64,000 bases of DNA from Lactarius indigo (Eukaryota > Basidiomycota > Agaricomycetes > Russulales > Russulaceae): contig JAFKAC010000013.1 of assembly GCA_025766275.1 (NCBI GenBank), forward strand, positions 1,178,001-1,242,000, read 5' to 3'. Below the pieces are notes generated by a model, which worked only from the letters and a program-made list of their open reading frames with translations, did no database searches and was not told where the DNA came from. The position numbers and the translations under genes were made by a program. Positions within the stretch are counted from its first letter, which is position 1. Every line of letters starts with the position of its first letter. Below, piece after piece: positions 33,972 through 45,252 of this stretch.

Positions 33972-35448
33972 ATGTCGTCGCTGACTGAGGGTAGTGACCC
34001 GGATTATGTCGAGGATGACGAAGACGAAATAGCAGCAATCGGCCTGGCGCTCATCAATGCCATTCTAGAATACGCACCAATAGAAGATATCCAAAAACTT
34101 TTAGACGAGGACGCACCGCTTTGGTATCAGGACGAGGATGATGGGTGGTCTGCGCTGCACGCAGCAGCAAGCGTCGAAGACTGCCGAGCTCGTAAAAAAA
34201 CTGCTACAACACGGCGCGGTGTGGAACTCTGGTGAAATCCCGTTACTACTCCTACCGCCTGTGAATCGCTAACGGAGAGCTTGCAGTGGATAATGCAGGA
34301 AACACCGCAGGTGACATCGCGCTTTCTCTCAACGACGAGGAAAGTTATCGCGCCAGTCCGCGATGCAGGCATCCGCTCGGGTATGTGCGCGTTTACGTCG
34401 CTTGTCATTGGCTAGCCTATTGCTGAATCTGGACCAGAATTGATCCTTCGTTTACTCGCCTCCCGTAGCGCAGAAGCTGACGCGCTCTTGCTCAAAGAAG
34501 AGGACGATACCGCGCTGGGATCCACCGACAAGTTTTTGTCATCCCGCCTCCGATATACGAGCGATGAGCACGGGCAAGAGATCTGTCTGCTTCAAAGCGG
34601 CGATACTGAAATAGGTGTCATGATGGGTTGGGAGCGCGGGATCAGTGCGTTCACTGCTCTTGAATGCCAATGATTTGCATGCTCACGGGTGGTAGTATAT
34701 TAAGTGCAGGAAACGGTGCGCGGGATGTGCGACTGATCACCCGAATGCCGAGATGGGGCTGAGAGTTTTGAACAGTTGGCTTCGGTCTGGGAATCGTGCG
34801 TGTGTGGCCGGCGTGATATCGGCGCGGCGCCGAGCTGACTTGCTCAAGTAGATCGATGCGTGCTTCCAGGCGCTCCCAGTTCCACCCTCGAGACACAGTC
34901 ATTATAGAACCTCACCCGGACGTTTTAAGGTACATGCGCGAACGAGGGTGGTATGATAGGAAAGGGGTCATCGTTCTCGAAGGCAAATGGCAAGACTTCG
35001 TGGGTACCAAAATACTCGAAGACATGATGTTCGACGCGGTGTACACGGACACGTTTTCGGAGGAATACGAAGGTGAAGAACATATCTATACCGAGTCTAC
35101 TAAGTACCTAGAGCTGCACTCCCAGATCTGCGTCTGTTTTTCGACCATCTCCCGAAACTGCTCGCCGGCCCGAATGCCCGATTCAGTTTCTTCAATGGAT
35201 TGGGAGCAACAAGTAACTCGTTTCTTGCTTCATCAGGGACACCACGTTGACTGCCGCTAGATGCGCTCTTCTATGACGTGTATACACACTTAGCGGAGCT
35301 TCACCTCTCCGAACTTGGCATCGACGTGGAGTGGGAGGATATCGATGTCGCGACGATGCCAGGAGAGGTGCGATGGGGCAACACGCGAGAGTACTTCGCT
35401 ATGAGGTTATATCGGTTACCCATTTGTAAGATCAGGAATACAGCATAG
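33969..35448 (+). CDS. RMT2: Protein arginine N5-methyltransferase Rmt2 (frame disturbed)
   Basis: Fungal enzyme that methylates the delta nitrogen of an arginine in ribosomal protein Rpl12. The ankyrin-like N-terminus (GWSALHAAAS, AELVKKLLQHGAVWNS, DNAGNTAGDIALSLNDEESY), the connecting segment (MMGWERGIMQETVRGM) and the methyltransferase core (LRVLN, VGFGLGIIDACFQALP, VIIEPHPDVLRYMRERGW, DAVYTDTFSEEYEDL) are all present. The tail contains RWGNTREYFAMRLYRLP. Introns are normal. Five single extra bases (34182, 34355, 34731, 34774, 34897), each shifting +1, interrupt otherwise conserved exons, so as written the gene cannot make the full enzyme by standard decoding. The last exons are clean. The start could be either of two adjacent ATGs. 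Confidence 0.85.
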
Positions 35449-35474
35449 GCGAGGAGCAATATTGTATTTTTATC

Positions 35475-36791
35475 TTGCGAGGCCATTGGTTGCTGCCTAC
35501 CAACGCATCAGCATATCAACCAATGACGGAATTATCCGCCGCGGCTGTGGAAGGCGGCTGCGGGAGGCGGCGAAGAACCAACAAGAGAATCAAACTTTTC
35601 TACTACACCACCTCTCATCCTCACACAGACTGGTCTCTGTGGTTCATCCTTCTTTCATTCACTGTTTTTGCTATTGACAGCTGGCTTGTCGTCTACTTAC
35701 TTTTTCAAAGACTCGACGATCTAACTACCGCCGATCTCCCTGATCCACTATGAGCGTTGCTATCGTCTCCGCGCGAACTGCTGGTCAAGTTGTCTTGGTT
35801 TGTCCAAGCCCTATGGAAATTTGTCGTTGATGCACACCTAATTGTCCGCCCGCAGCATCTTAATCCCAATCAACCAGTGCCTATCCTACCTTATGAATTG
35901 CACGAGCACGTCAGTACCAATCAGTGCCCATTTTTTGTGTGACATTGAACCACCACTAGGTCACCGCCGATGCGTGGGCGACCCGTATACCTCAGCTTAT
36001 TCCGCGTGGGCAGCCGTTATAATAAGCCTCTGCTAGAAGGCATCTGGTTGACTGTCATGTTTATGTAAGTAAATTGAAAGAAGAGTTACACGAGCTGCGC
36101 TGACCTGGGCGACAGATGCGCACTTGCGATTCCTATAGGGCTCAACGACACGATATACCAAGCGCTCGAAAAGAAGATAGGTAATGAGACTTTCGGCGCA
36201 ATATATCAGACCCGGTGGATTTCCACCGCCATCTTGCTCGGCATCGTGTTAGTGTTTCTCGTTCCACTCGGCATATGGAAGTCTGTCGGCCAATCTCGCC
36301 TGACAACACTCATCAAACAATGGGAAGTCGAGGATGCGCGTTTGCGGGCTCCGGGGACTTTCACGCCTGTGTGGAAGGCGAAGCTGCCTGCTGCTTTCAG
36401 CCCACACACGGTGCGTAAAAAGCAGCGGAGAGCCTCTACTCCGGCAGGCACGCCTCATTGAAAACTACCCTCCAGCGCCTGACGATTACGACGCCCTATT
36501 TGCAAACGCAATCCTACTTCCACCCGGCAGCATACATGCCTTCGGTACGGTGCCCTTTTTTTTTGTCTACCACTTTGCTGATCAATGCGGTAGTGGATAA
36601 ATGGGCCCGTTAATCCTGGCTCTGACAATGGCTTTCATGCACCAAACCAAGGGTTCCAAAAGCCGACTATGTACGGCGAAGTGCCGCTGTATGGTAAACC
36701 CGTCAGGAATTCCCGTGGGGCACTTCAGCCTCATGGAGACCGCAGCGTGTACTCGGATGAGAAGAAAGGCTTGGAGTTCGTCGATATATAA
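35475..36791 (+). CDS. Multi-pass membrane protein of unknown function, frame disturbed
   Basis: Segments in order are a membrane helix (WSLWFILLSFTVFAIDSWLV), a soluble region with ALWKFVVDAHLIVRPQHL, a helix at the junction before CALAIPIGLNDTIYQALEK, and a strong helix TAILLGIVLVFLVPLGIW. These are followed by IKQWEVEDARLRAPGTFTPV, LIENYPPAPDDYDALFANAI and a hydrophilic tail ending GLEFVDI. Introns at 35911-35959 and 36068-36115 are typical. Joining the whole requires skipping one base at 36017, one at 36429 and one near 36600, and passing an in-frame TGA at 35751-35753. I do not recognise the family. A TATATAA overlaps its stop codon. Confidence 0.5.
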
Positions 36792-36792
36792 A

Positions 36793-37470
36793 ATGGCGGA
36801 GGTGCGAAATATCCGGGACTTCTTGGCGTGCGAGTCGAGGTGTGCATTCTTTGCGCGGGATCTCCTAGCATAATTTTACTTCTCTATGTGTCACTTTGCG
36901 AATTAATGCATTTCAGAGTTTACACAAGGGGTGTCCGATGTCCGTGGAAGTGCCGAGCAGGGGCTTACTGCCTGTAACATTGTGAAGCTACCCCCTGCGG
37001 GGTACATTGCCATAAAGACGATCAGGGTCGACAAGCAGGTTGATGTTATGCCGAAGTATCTTGGCTCGGAAGTGTTCTCCGAGGACAACGGGATCGATCT
37101 ATTGCCCTCCGGTCATAGATGTAATCTGAAGTGAGGGCCTCTGTTTTAGTAGAATTCAGGGCAAAAAAAAACCATCTTCGCCATTGCCAACAATGCATCT
37201 TCAATGAATAACTTGACGCATAGGTGAACTAACGTGTAAATGCGGAGAGCGTGTACTGCACCCGAAGGAAGTCATCCCGGCCTCAAAGAACCTGTCGTCC
37301 ACGGCAATGATAATAGTCCGCACGGGCTTGGCAGGCGGTCAGCAGTACGAATGTAAGACCACTGTGTCCAAGACGGTCATTTGATTTAGGATATTGGAGC
37401 TACATACGCCATTGAATACGAACAAGAGTACAAGAGTATTTTTGAGGTTCAAACTACGTTAGTTTCCACT
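36793..37470 (+). CDS. Possible gene of unknown function, structure unresolved
   Basis: An ATG at 36793 follows a TATATAA by a few bases and opens MAEVRNIRDFLACESR, with a GT donor after it and a TTTCAG acceptor near 36915. Downstream, frames such as VKLPPAGYIAIKTIRVDKQV (part of 36931-37134), ELTCKCGERVLHPKEV (near 37230) and IGATYAIEYEQEYKSIFEV (near 37395) look protein-like and are bounded by plausible splice signals. I could not join them in one phase. It may be one gene with errors or two fragments, and no family was recognised. Confidence 0.25.
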
Positions 37471-37590
37471 GACAGATGGGATCGGGTGTCTCGGCTCGGC
37501 CCAGTCCGGACCGTACGCTCCATCGGAGACCGACTGCCAAGTACAAGAGTGACTTTGACGGCCAAGTTAATCAGTGACACCGGACTCGGG

Positions 37591-38393
37591 ATGACGATCT
37601 ATTGCCTCTACGTCTTTGACCGGTGCGTCTTCGGCTCTTTGTCCCCGCGTACGTACGCCCCAATGATGCCCGCACCAGGCACTGTAATTGTGTCTATTAC
37701 CACGATTGGCACCGCACCAACCGTCCAAAACGCGCCGTCGAAGGTGGTGGGCTCCTCTCGGGCGTCTCGCACGCCCTCTCGCCCCTGCCACCCTCTGCCC
37801 CTGCTCAGGGCTCCTCCGCGCCGAGCACGCCCTTCACTAGCCCGCGCAACACGCTCACGTCCACCTCGGGCGTCCTCGTCGCTCTCAGCGACAGCCACCA
37901 ATCGCAGGGTACCGTGGTGCCCCAGTCTGCACCACCCCCAGCTACGGCCGGCGGCGGCACCGGTCTACCTTTCGACGAAGAGGCCAAGCTCGTCTACGGC
38001 GTCATCCTCTCACTGCGGAACATGATCAAACGTCTGTCAGGGAGGTACGCAACGTCCGTCGCATTTTTGTCTTGACGCAGGTTGATTGATCTGTCTCCGT
38101 GGCGGCCCCTCCGTTGTCTGTCGTCCAGGGATGAGTCATTCGTCAGCTACCGCACGTCCACGTACAAGCTGCACCTCTTTGAAACGGTTTCGGGCTACCG
38201 CTTCGTAATGCTGAGCGACCCCAACGCCGAGTCATTGCGCTTCGTCATGCGCTCCATATATACCGGCCCTTTCTTGGAGTATGTTGTCCGAAATCCTCTC
38301 GTTCCCATGGATTCGCGTGAGAGAGGCGTAGACAATGAGTACTTTCGTGCAAGCGTAGACCGTCTTGTGCGCGGCTTGTCCGTCTTTCAATGA
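37591..38393 (+). CDS. BET5: TRAPP complex core subunit Bet5 (TRAPPC1)
   Basis: Longin-fold subunit of the TRAPP complexes, the exchange factors for Ypt1/Rab1 in ER-Golgi traffic. Three exons (37591-37622, 37679-38044, 38129-38393) give 220 residues with no irregularity. Landmarks are MTIYCLYVFDRHCNCVYYHD at the start, FDEEAKLVYGVILSLRNMIK in the middle, and then SYRTSTYKLHLFETVSGYRF and DNEYFRASVDRLVRGL. Between the first strand and the conserved helix lies an insertion of about 70 Ser/Pro/Gly-rich residues absent from the shorter yeast and animal proteins. Tail-to-tail with FUN30, whose stop is 108 bp away. Confidence 0.93.
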
Positions 38394-38501
38394 AATAAAA
38401 ACCTTTTAGCTGCCCATCTCCCATTGATATAATACAGACGTGTATGCAAAGCAAGTGAGCAAAGCGTATATGCAAATATAGCGATCCGTCCCGCGGCTAA
38501 A

Positions 38502-41500
38502 TCAGGCCTCACCATCGCCGGCTTCCGTGTTGGCGAGTTGTTTGCGCAACGTGCTCATCAGCGATGTCTTTATTTTACGCTCAAAGTCCTCTCCAGCCTG
38601 TTCGCCGCTATCACCGGCGACTGCCTCATCGAGTGCGAGCTTGGTTTGCCCAAGACGCAGCATGTCTTCTTCTATAGAGTTGCGCGTTATCAGCTTTACG
38701 ACGTCAACGTCGCGCTTTTGTCCAATACGATAAGCACGATCCTGCGCTTGCTTATCGTTATGTGGGTTGAAATCCTGGTCGAAGCTTTCCACAAGTCTGA
38801 GATACCATACATAGCTTAGAGAATTATGAACGCACAGAATCACGACACTTGCGGCAGGTCAAGTTGATTCCCATGCCACCCGCTTTAGTCGACAACAGGA
38901 AGCATGGGATTGACTCGTCCTCATTGAACTCATCGACCAGAGACTGTCGAACGTCCACGGCTGTTGCACCGGTTAATAACAGATACTTGGTTTTCTGCAT
39001 CTTGAAAATACATTGCAAAATATCCAGGATCTGCGTAAACTGCACACGGTGCGTGTTTGTATCTTAACATGTAAGTATTCGAAAAGGGCACTCACCTGCG
39101 AGAAGATCAACATCCGCCGGCCCTCCACCTGGTATTCCTTCAACAGTCTTAGTAGAGTTTGCACCTTTCCCGCCTGTAGGTAGCACTTCTCGTCCTGCAA
39201 GAACTTTTGGGTTGACTGTAGGAGGTCGTTATTCAGTATCCACACCATCCCAACGCCATCCTTCGCGTACCACATAACTCCTCAAAAAGACCTGGAGTTC
39301 GGCATCCGTCATAACCTCCATATCCTCTTTGACAAATTTTGCCACTGCGCCGCGCCTCTTAAAATCGGCCTCCTTTAACAGCACTCTGGTTACGGCGTCA
39401 AGGGTCTTGTCCGTGTATTGCGTCCGGAACAACATAGGGTGCGAAGCGGCCTTGCGCAGGTCCATCAGGACATTTGAACTATTCTCCAAGTATAATTTGT
39501 CCTTTGTTCGTGGGATCTTGGACTTTTTGGACGGTTTTGGCCGACCGTTCACGGGTGGAGTCTCAGTGCCTGGTGTCGATGCCTCGGACTCGAGGTCGAA
39601 TATAGTTTTGCGGGAACGATTGAGCGCGTCGTTGTATATAGCACGCTGCTGTGGGGTCATTTCGCACCATTCAATTCGTTCCCTCTTCTTCGGTAAATCT
39701 TTCAGCACCTAGAAGCGATTGCGTAAGTATTGACACGATGGCGTGCAATCAATAATCACGCACCTGGTCTTTCCTTCGGCGCAAAACGAAAGGAGTCATC
39801 ATCTTCTTGGCACGGGAAACCCGCTCCTGTGCGAGTAAAGTGACCTTAGAATCGCCCTTGGCCTTGAATACGGCCCTCAGCGACCCTAGGGAATCCTCCA
39901 ACAAGTCCGGTAGGATAAAATTCATGAGGGACTACTACGTGAATCAACTGATGGTGAACTAAACAATCCGAACGACATACCACGAGCTCTTGTAAATTAT
40001 TCTGTAATGGGGTTCCCGTAAGTAATAGGCGCCAGCCGGACTTGTTCCTCATTAAAGCCTGGTATCGTTGCGATTCAAAATTCTTTAAGACGTGGCCTTC
40101 GTCAAAGACACAAGTCTGTCGCACGAAGTGAGTCAAGATTTGATGAATGGGCCTAATTACTCACATCCCACTCGATTTTCCTGAGGAATTTGCGGTCCTT
40201 ATCGTCACCTGTAGCTAAATTGTAGGTTGTAATAAGGACTTCCCAGGCTGCAGACCGGCTTCTCAGAGTCTCAAGAAGTGTTTGCCGAAGGGTCGGCCGA
40301 TCATCCTTGCTACCATAATACGTCTGAACAGCGATGGTCGGCGCGAAGTGCGCAAATTCCCGAACCCAGTTTTCCAGTGTTGATGACCTAGATAGACAGA
40401 GTGTGCCAAGGGGTCACACACTCCAAGGAGCATCGGGACTTACGGAACAACAACGAGATGCGGCCCCCTTTTTCCGCTGTCCTTAAGGTGAGCAAAGAAA
40501 CTGATGACCTGGACGGTTTTCCCCAAACCTTGAATCGCAGTGAACAGGGGTCACATATTCATATAGAAACTGAGAAGCGTACCCATCTCGTCAGCCAATA
40601 TGCAACTTCTGCCTTTCTTATATAAGAGGCGGAGCCAGTTAACGCCAAGGAGTTGATATTCCTTGAGCTGTACGTCCCTCGAAAGAGACTTGGGCTGTTC
40701 GGAGAGGAAATCCTTTGACGTACGCTCGTTAACTGGGGCTACCAGACTAAGAGCGCCGTTTTCTTCGACATTATCACCGGTAGCCTTCTCCTTTCCCTTT
40801 CGTGTGTCCTGGGACCACGAGGCGATAGCGGCACTGAGCTGCCCACCAATCCGCTCACACTGTGCGAGGACGTCGTCCACGGCACCGTACCCGCGGAAGA
40901 TTTCTACGCAATCGTCGAACATTCGCGAGCTGACCCCCTTTGACGTGCCTCCCTTCTTTTTACCTTGCTGACCGAGTTTCTCTCTGAGATCATCAACTGA
41001 GTCAAACGGGCGGAGCTCGATGATGATCTGGGCCTGATCTGGCGTGCACCCTAAACGATAGCGGGTTAGTGGGTTGGACAGATGTATCAATGGTTCGGTA
41101 AAGTCTTGCCCGTTAATTCTTGGAGACCATCGGCGCTCGTAGTATTGAAATAAGCAAGCGCGCGACGTTCGTCGGAAGAAGATTCCTCTGCTCGCCGTCC
41201 GCTATGACTGGAGCCCTTGTCCGACTCAGACTTCCTCTGGTCCTCATCGTCATCTGACTCGGCGATGCACTTTGGCCTGTTAAAACGCCGCAATGTAACG
41301 ATTGGCGAGGCCGGTGACTGTTGCGAAATCACGTCAGCCGTAATTGAGGGTTGCGCGGGCGGTGGCGGTGTCGAGCTCCGTGGTGGTAAGTTGGTTCGTG
41401 CGGCGTAAATCATAGATTTCTTCCCCTTCTCTTTCGCAGCGACACGCTCTGCGTGTCTCGCATCTTCCAGTTCTTTGACACGACCAGTGCTAGGTGACAC

Positions 41501-42447
41501 GACCAGCGAGGGAGCCTTGGAGCCTGGCGACGGCGTCGGCCGATAAGAAAACGAAGGGATCGAGGAGTAGCGGCCGTCGCTGCACGAACATCGCGCCCTG
41601 CCTGTCGCCATGCGGCGCGCACTTTCCCTTCCTCGAACTGGGGGAATGATATCCGGAAGGGTAGAAACCCGGGTCCGTCGTCTATGACCTCCACATCACT
41701 ACGGTCCTGTGGGCGCACACCGCGCACGATGCGGGTCGAGTTTGTGCTCGTATTGAGAACTGACTCATCCGAAGACGTGGACATGTTTGCTATCCGAGTG
41801 ACAACTGGCGCGCGACGCTTGGCTAGACTTCTGCGTAACGGGTGAGTCCGGGATGTTGAACCGGTCCAGTGAGTCGTCTGATAATGGCGGACGCGTGCGC
41901 TTGCGTGGTGGTGCGTCGGAGGCGTCATCGTCTACACGGGGACGAACAGAGCCTGCAACAGAGGTGGCAGAAGACGCGTCGGACCGGAGGTTACCGTTGG
42001 TGAAATCCACTGGACACTGAGAGGGGGTCAGGACCAGACACATGGCTGGCGCTTCCGTATGTCAGGCTATGAACGGGTTCGTTGTGTTGAAGAGGATGGT
42101 CTTGTCTAGTTGTGGACGGCGTTGATAGAGGGCTTGAGCTTGGGACAAGGATTGTTCCATTAGGTTTGGGAGTGGGGGCGAAGAAGCGGGATGACACTGG
42201 AGTCGTCGCGTCGCGCGACTGTGCTGGCATTGATACGAGCGACCGCGATTCAGACGAGCTAACTGACAACGTCGATAGTGGCGTGGAGGATCCCTGAGAT
42301 ATTGCTGACGCTTTCTGCTTCTTCTTGAACCTGAGTTGATCCAAAGCGGCACTCTGGGAATAGGCGGCCTGCACTATGAGACGACATAAATACGGAAGCT
42401 TGCAACAAACGAACCCTCTTAGCAGCTGCATCCTGTCCGAATGACAT
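38502..42447 (-). CDS. FUN30: SNF2-family chromatin remodeller Fun30/SMARCAD1
   Basis: ATP-dependent nucleosome remodeller acting in silencing and in resection of DNA breaks. The N-terminal part is Ser/Pro-rich with CUE-like ubiquitin-binding stretches. A Fun30-specific region ([34 protein letters not shown]) precedes the ATPase: [27 protein letters not shown] split by an intron, the helicase II region with [30 protein letters not shown], and the C-terminal motif [20 protein letters not shown]. It ends at 38502 after an acidic tail. The ATPase exons are clean. The start is uncertain: ATG at 42447 ([18 protein letters not shown]) does not join smoothly to the next segment, and frames near 41553-41574 suggest two extra bases. 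Confidence 0.88.
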
Positions 42448-44046
42448 CTGCGAAAGGAACAGAAGAAAAAGTACAGGAAATGTGTTGGAGTTGCGGGCTG
42501 GTACGCTGAGTATTCTGAGACCACAAGCGACACGGCGAGCGAAAAACAAAGAGTAACGCCTGGAGCACTGCGGTTGCCGCCAATAGTCGGAGAGTCAAAC
42601 AATGTGGCTGTTGACTGTCAAAAAAGCCTATATTTCGTGTGTACTTTACATATATACATGAAGGTCGACAAGAGAAACGAATAGGTAGGGGAATGGGGGG
42701 GAACTACGTAGTATATGGCCTACAAAGCGAACCTGCCAGGTACCACCGAGCGCCAGTCAACACCTATCAAAAGAGTAAAGTAGATAATATAAGCCATAGA
42801 AGCACAGGGCGAAAAAGTGAAAGGGTAGACACGCACCTCCTATATCCAGGTTTGACGTCCGACGCTCTGCTACAACTAACCGTCACTCCGGGAAATAGCA
42901 CTCGAGATAAATCCTGGTAACCAGACTCGCAACAAGGTATCACAAGTTTAAGCCACGCGTAAGCTAGACACAGAACAACAGTGATACAGGAGAAAACGGT
43001 CAGAACCATTGGTCGCCGGAATGAAGCATCTGAAATGGAGGTTATAAGTAATGAGAATTAAGTATCAGCCCCAGCGAAGTATTACGAGTGCTGAGGTTGA
43101 GTTGACGTTCAATGTAAGATGGCGACAAACACCGGTAGCATTGTAGCACACACGCCATCCGTAGACGTTAGTTGGACAACTTTGACAACAACATGGGTGG
43201 CAAGAGAAGGGAGATACAGACTCGAAATCAATAGCCCAGGTCTTGTTGACATCCATGCGCTTAACTGAAGACGTGAACGCACCATAACCAAAGAAAGGCG
43301 ACGGGATAGATATGGTGCTGGGATAGCCAAGCCCCGTGACACCATACGAACATCTCGACTGGATCTGGCGAAGCCCATAAGCACAAGCAGGAACGGGAAT
43401 TCAATCGAATTTTGATCCCATTCTTCTGGAAGATGCCTACGCCACCCTAAGTGAAAGCACTGTTATGAAAGAACTCACGAATAGAATAACCGGAAACAAC
43501 CGAGATCAAAACCTCCTAATGAGAATGGGAACATCAATTAATCCAGCTGAAAACTCACGAAGATTTACTCGGTGCCGAGAGATAAATAAAGAAGTGGAAA
43601 AATGGTGAGAAGGGAACAAAATGTGCTGATTACATCACATCTCTTGCTTTGCTTCAGTTGATGGATATCATGCAAAACTCTGCTCATAAATTAAGGGTCA
43701 GGTAGTTCGGAATATCGGATTAAAAAGTAGTAGCTTCTTTCTGAATGATAGTGTTGTGAGGACAATGTTTCGAGGACCAAGGAAAGGGGAGCATGATGGT
43801 AACGACGGCTTGATGGTGGTGGTGAGAAAGAGAGAGGTTAGACAATAAGCGAACACAAACAAACAGCGCAGAACTGCGTACGTAATTACTTTCTCACAGT
43901 CAGTAGCCAATCACAGTTCATCACTCGTCACAGGCTGCAATGCGCAGCCAGCAGTGCAGTACAGTACCGTGACTACCACCAAGAAGTGTCCTTGGGACAA
44001 TCCCCTGAAAAGCCAGACGAATCTGACAATTACATTTGACTTTCAT
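42448..44046. other. Intergenic region, no supported gene
   Basis: About 1.6 kb between the divergent FUN30 and the carrier gene. Minus-strand frames at 42767-43009, 43065-43256 and 43109-43384 are short. One is Cys-rich but lacks a clear signal peptide or splice partners. Nothing else was recognised. The promoters of both flanking genes must lie at the ends. Confidence 0.4.
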
Positions 44047-45252
44047 ATGGCCTTCTCCATCACATCCCTTCTGCTATTCGCCATCTTTCTCAGTATTTTC
44101 CTCCTCATTACTGTTCCTTTAACTGGAGCCCTCGTCCGTCTCAGGGCAAATTACAACCCAAAAGGTCTCCAATTGGATCCAGAAGATGGCGTGCAGCCTC
44201 ATACTGGCCCTGTTATAACTAGCTTCTTTCTTATGTTATCCAGAGTTCGCAGGCTCGAGGTAGGTAGCGCTGCATTTCACTTCCCTTGGTTGGCTCAGCA
44301 GTTGCATGGATCCAGGGTTGGGCTGGCCTTATGAAGGGCACGAGTACGCTGACTGCCTGTGCTACCAGTCGAATCGGCTGACTTTTCTACCAGTTCCGAC
44401 ATTAGTTATCCAATGCCGTGCTTTCACTCTTTTCCGCTATCTTTCTCGACTGCATCGTTATCAAGTCCCCGCAATCACGGCATCTACAATCCCCCCGCTA
44501 CCAAGATATGGGGCACACTCATATACAGCGTTTTTCTGATGCTCGTCTCTCTTCCAGCAATGATAATCACTTATAGGTCAGTGTTTTCACCCATATCACA
44601 CCTACTCCGTTTATAGCAGATTCCTGCTCTAGGTCAATTATCACTCCATATCAGCTGCCATATTCCCGCCCGTTACATTCTCTACGTGTCCTCCTTACGC
44701 CTACAGAACGTCGTAAACCTTGGGTTCTCTACCTTACCCCGGGTCTCCTCGCTGCAGAGCTTCTGCATATAACTTATGCTGTCGTTGGCCTTCGAGTCCT
44801 TCGCCATCTACTACTTCCCTCGCTTTCCCAGGTGGACGATTCAATGCCCCAGGACCTTTCTCCTCGTAGTGTCACAATTTACTTAGCTATCTCCCTCTTC
44901 AGCACGGCCATTCTATGCCCCCTAGAAGTGATTTCCACTCGTCTCGCTGTCCAGCGAAACCACGAGTCTGCGGAGTTTAACTCAGTCGGCCAGGAAGAGG
45001 TTGGTGACACTGAAGATCTCCCAGAGTACTCCCCAGATGAAGATGTCATTGGGTATGGCTTTTTTCCCCTCTCAGCCACACTTACGCGTCTGATCTTGCG
45101 CACATAAACCATATAGACTGAGGAACGATACGGATCCGTATTTGGGTCTCAGAGACTGCGCGAAGAGGATAATCGACGAGGAGGGTTGGCGTGCTCTGTA
45201 TCGCGGATGGTGGTTGACTATGTTGTTTGGCGTTTTCGGCGCATTCGCCTAA
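44047..45252 (+). CDS. Mitochondrial carrier family (SLC25) protein
   Basis: Inner (or outer) mitochondrial membrane solute carrier of unknown substrate. Exon 1 has an N-terminal hydrophobic segment and GALVRLRANYNPKGLQLD, then a repeat-like EGWAGLMKGTIPTLVI. Later exons give NAVLSLFSAIFLD, YNPPATKIWGTLIYSVFLML, a region with WVLYLTPGLLAAELLHITYA, and the one classical signature P-L-E-V-I-S-T-R-L within CPLEVISTRLAVQ. The last exon has EEGWRALYRGWWLTMLFGVF and ends FGAFA. Only one of three PX[DE]XX[KR] motifs is clear, as in divergent carriers such as Ugo1-like proteins. Single extra bases at 44411 and 44451 interrupt the second coding segment. Confidence 0.75.

Noticed and set aside
34307..34356. 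A 47-bp GT-AG intron in RMT2 that would absorb the insertion at 34355
   Set aside because: It would delete GDIALSLNDEESYRA, one of the most conserved parts of the family, so it is a model-building artefact rather than a likely intron.
42767..43384. Small Cys-rich secreted protein on the minus strand
   Set aside because: The overlapping frames are short, none has a convincing signal peptide and mature domain together, and no splice model joins them.
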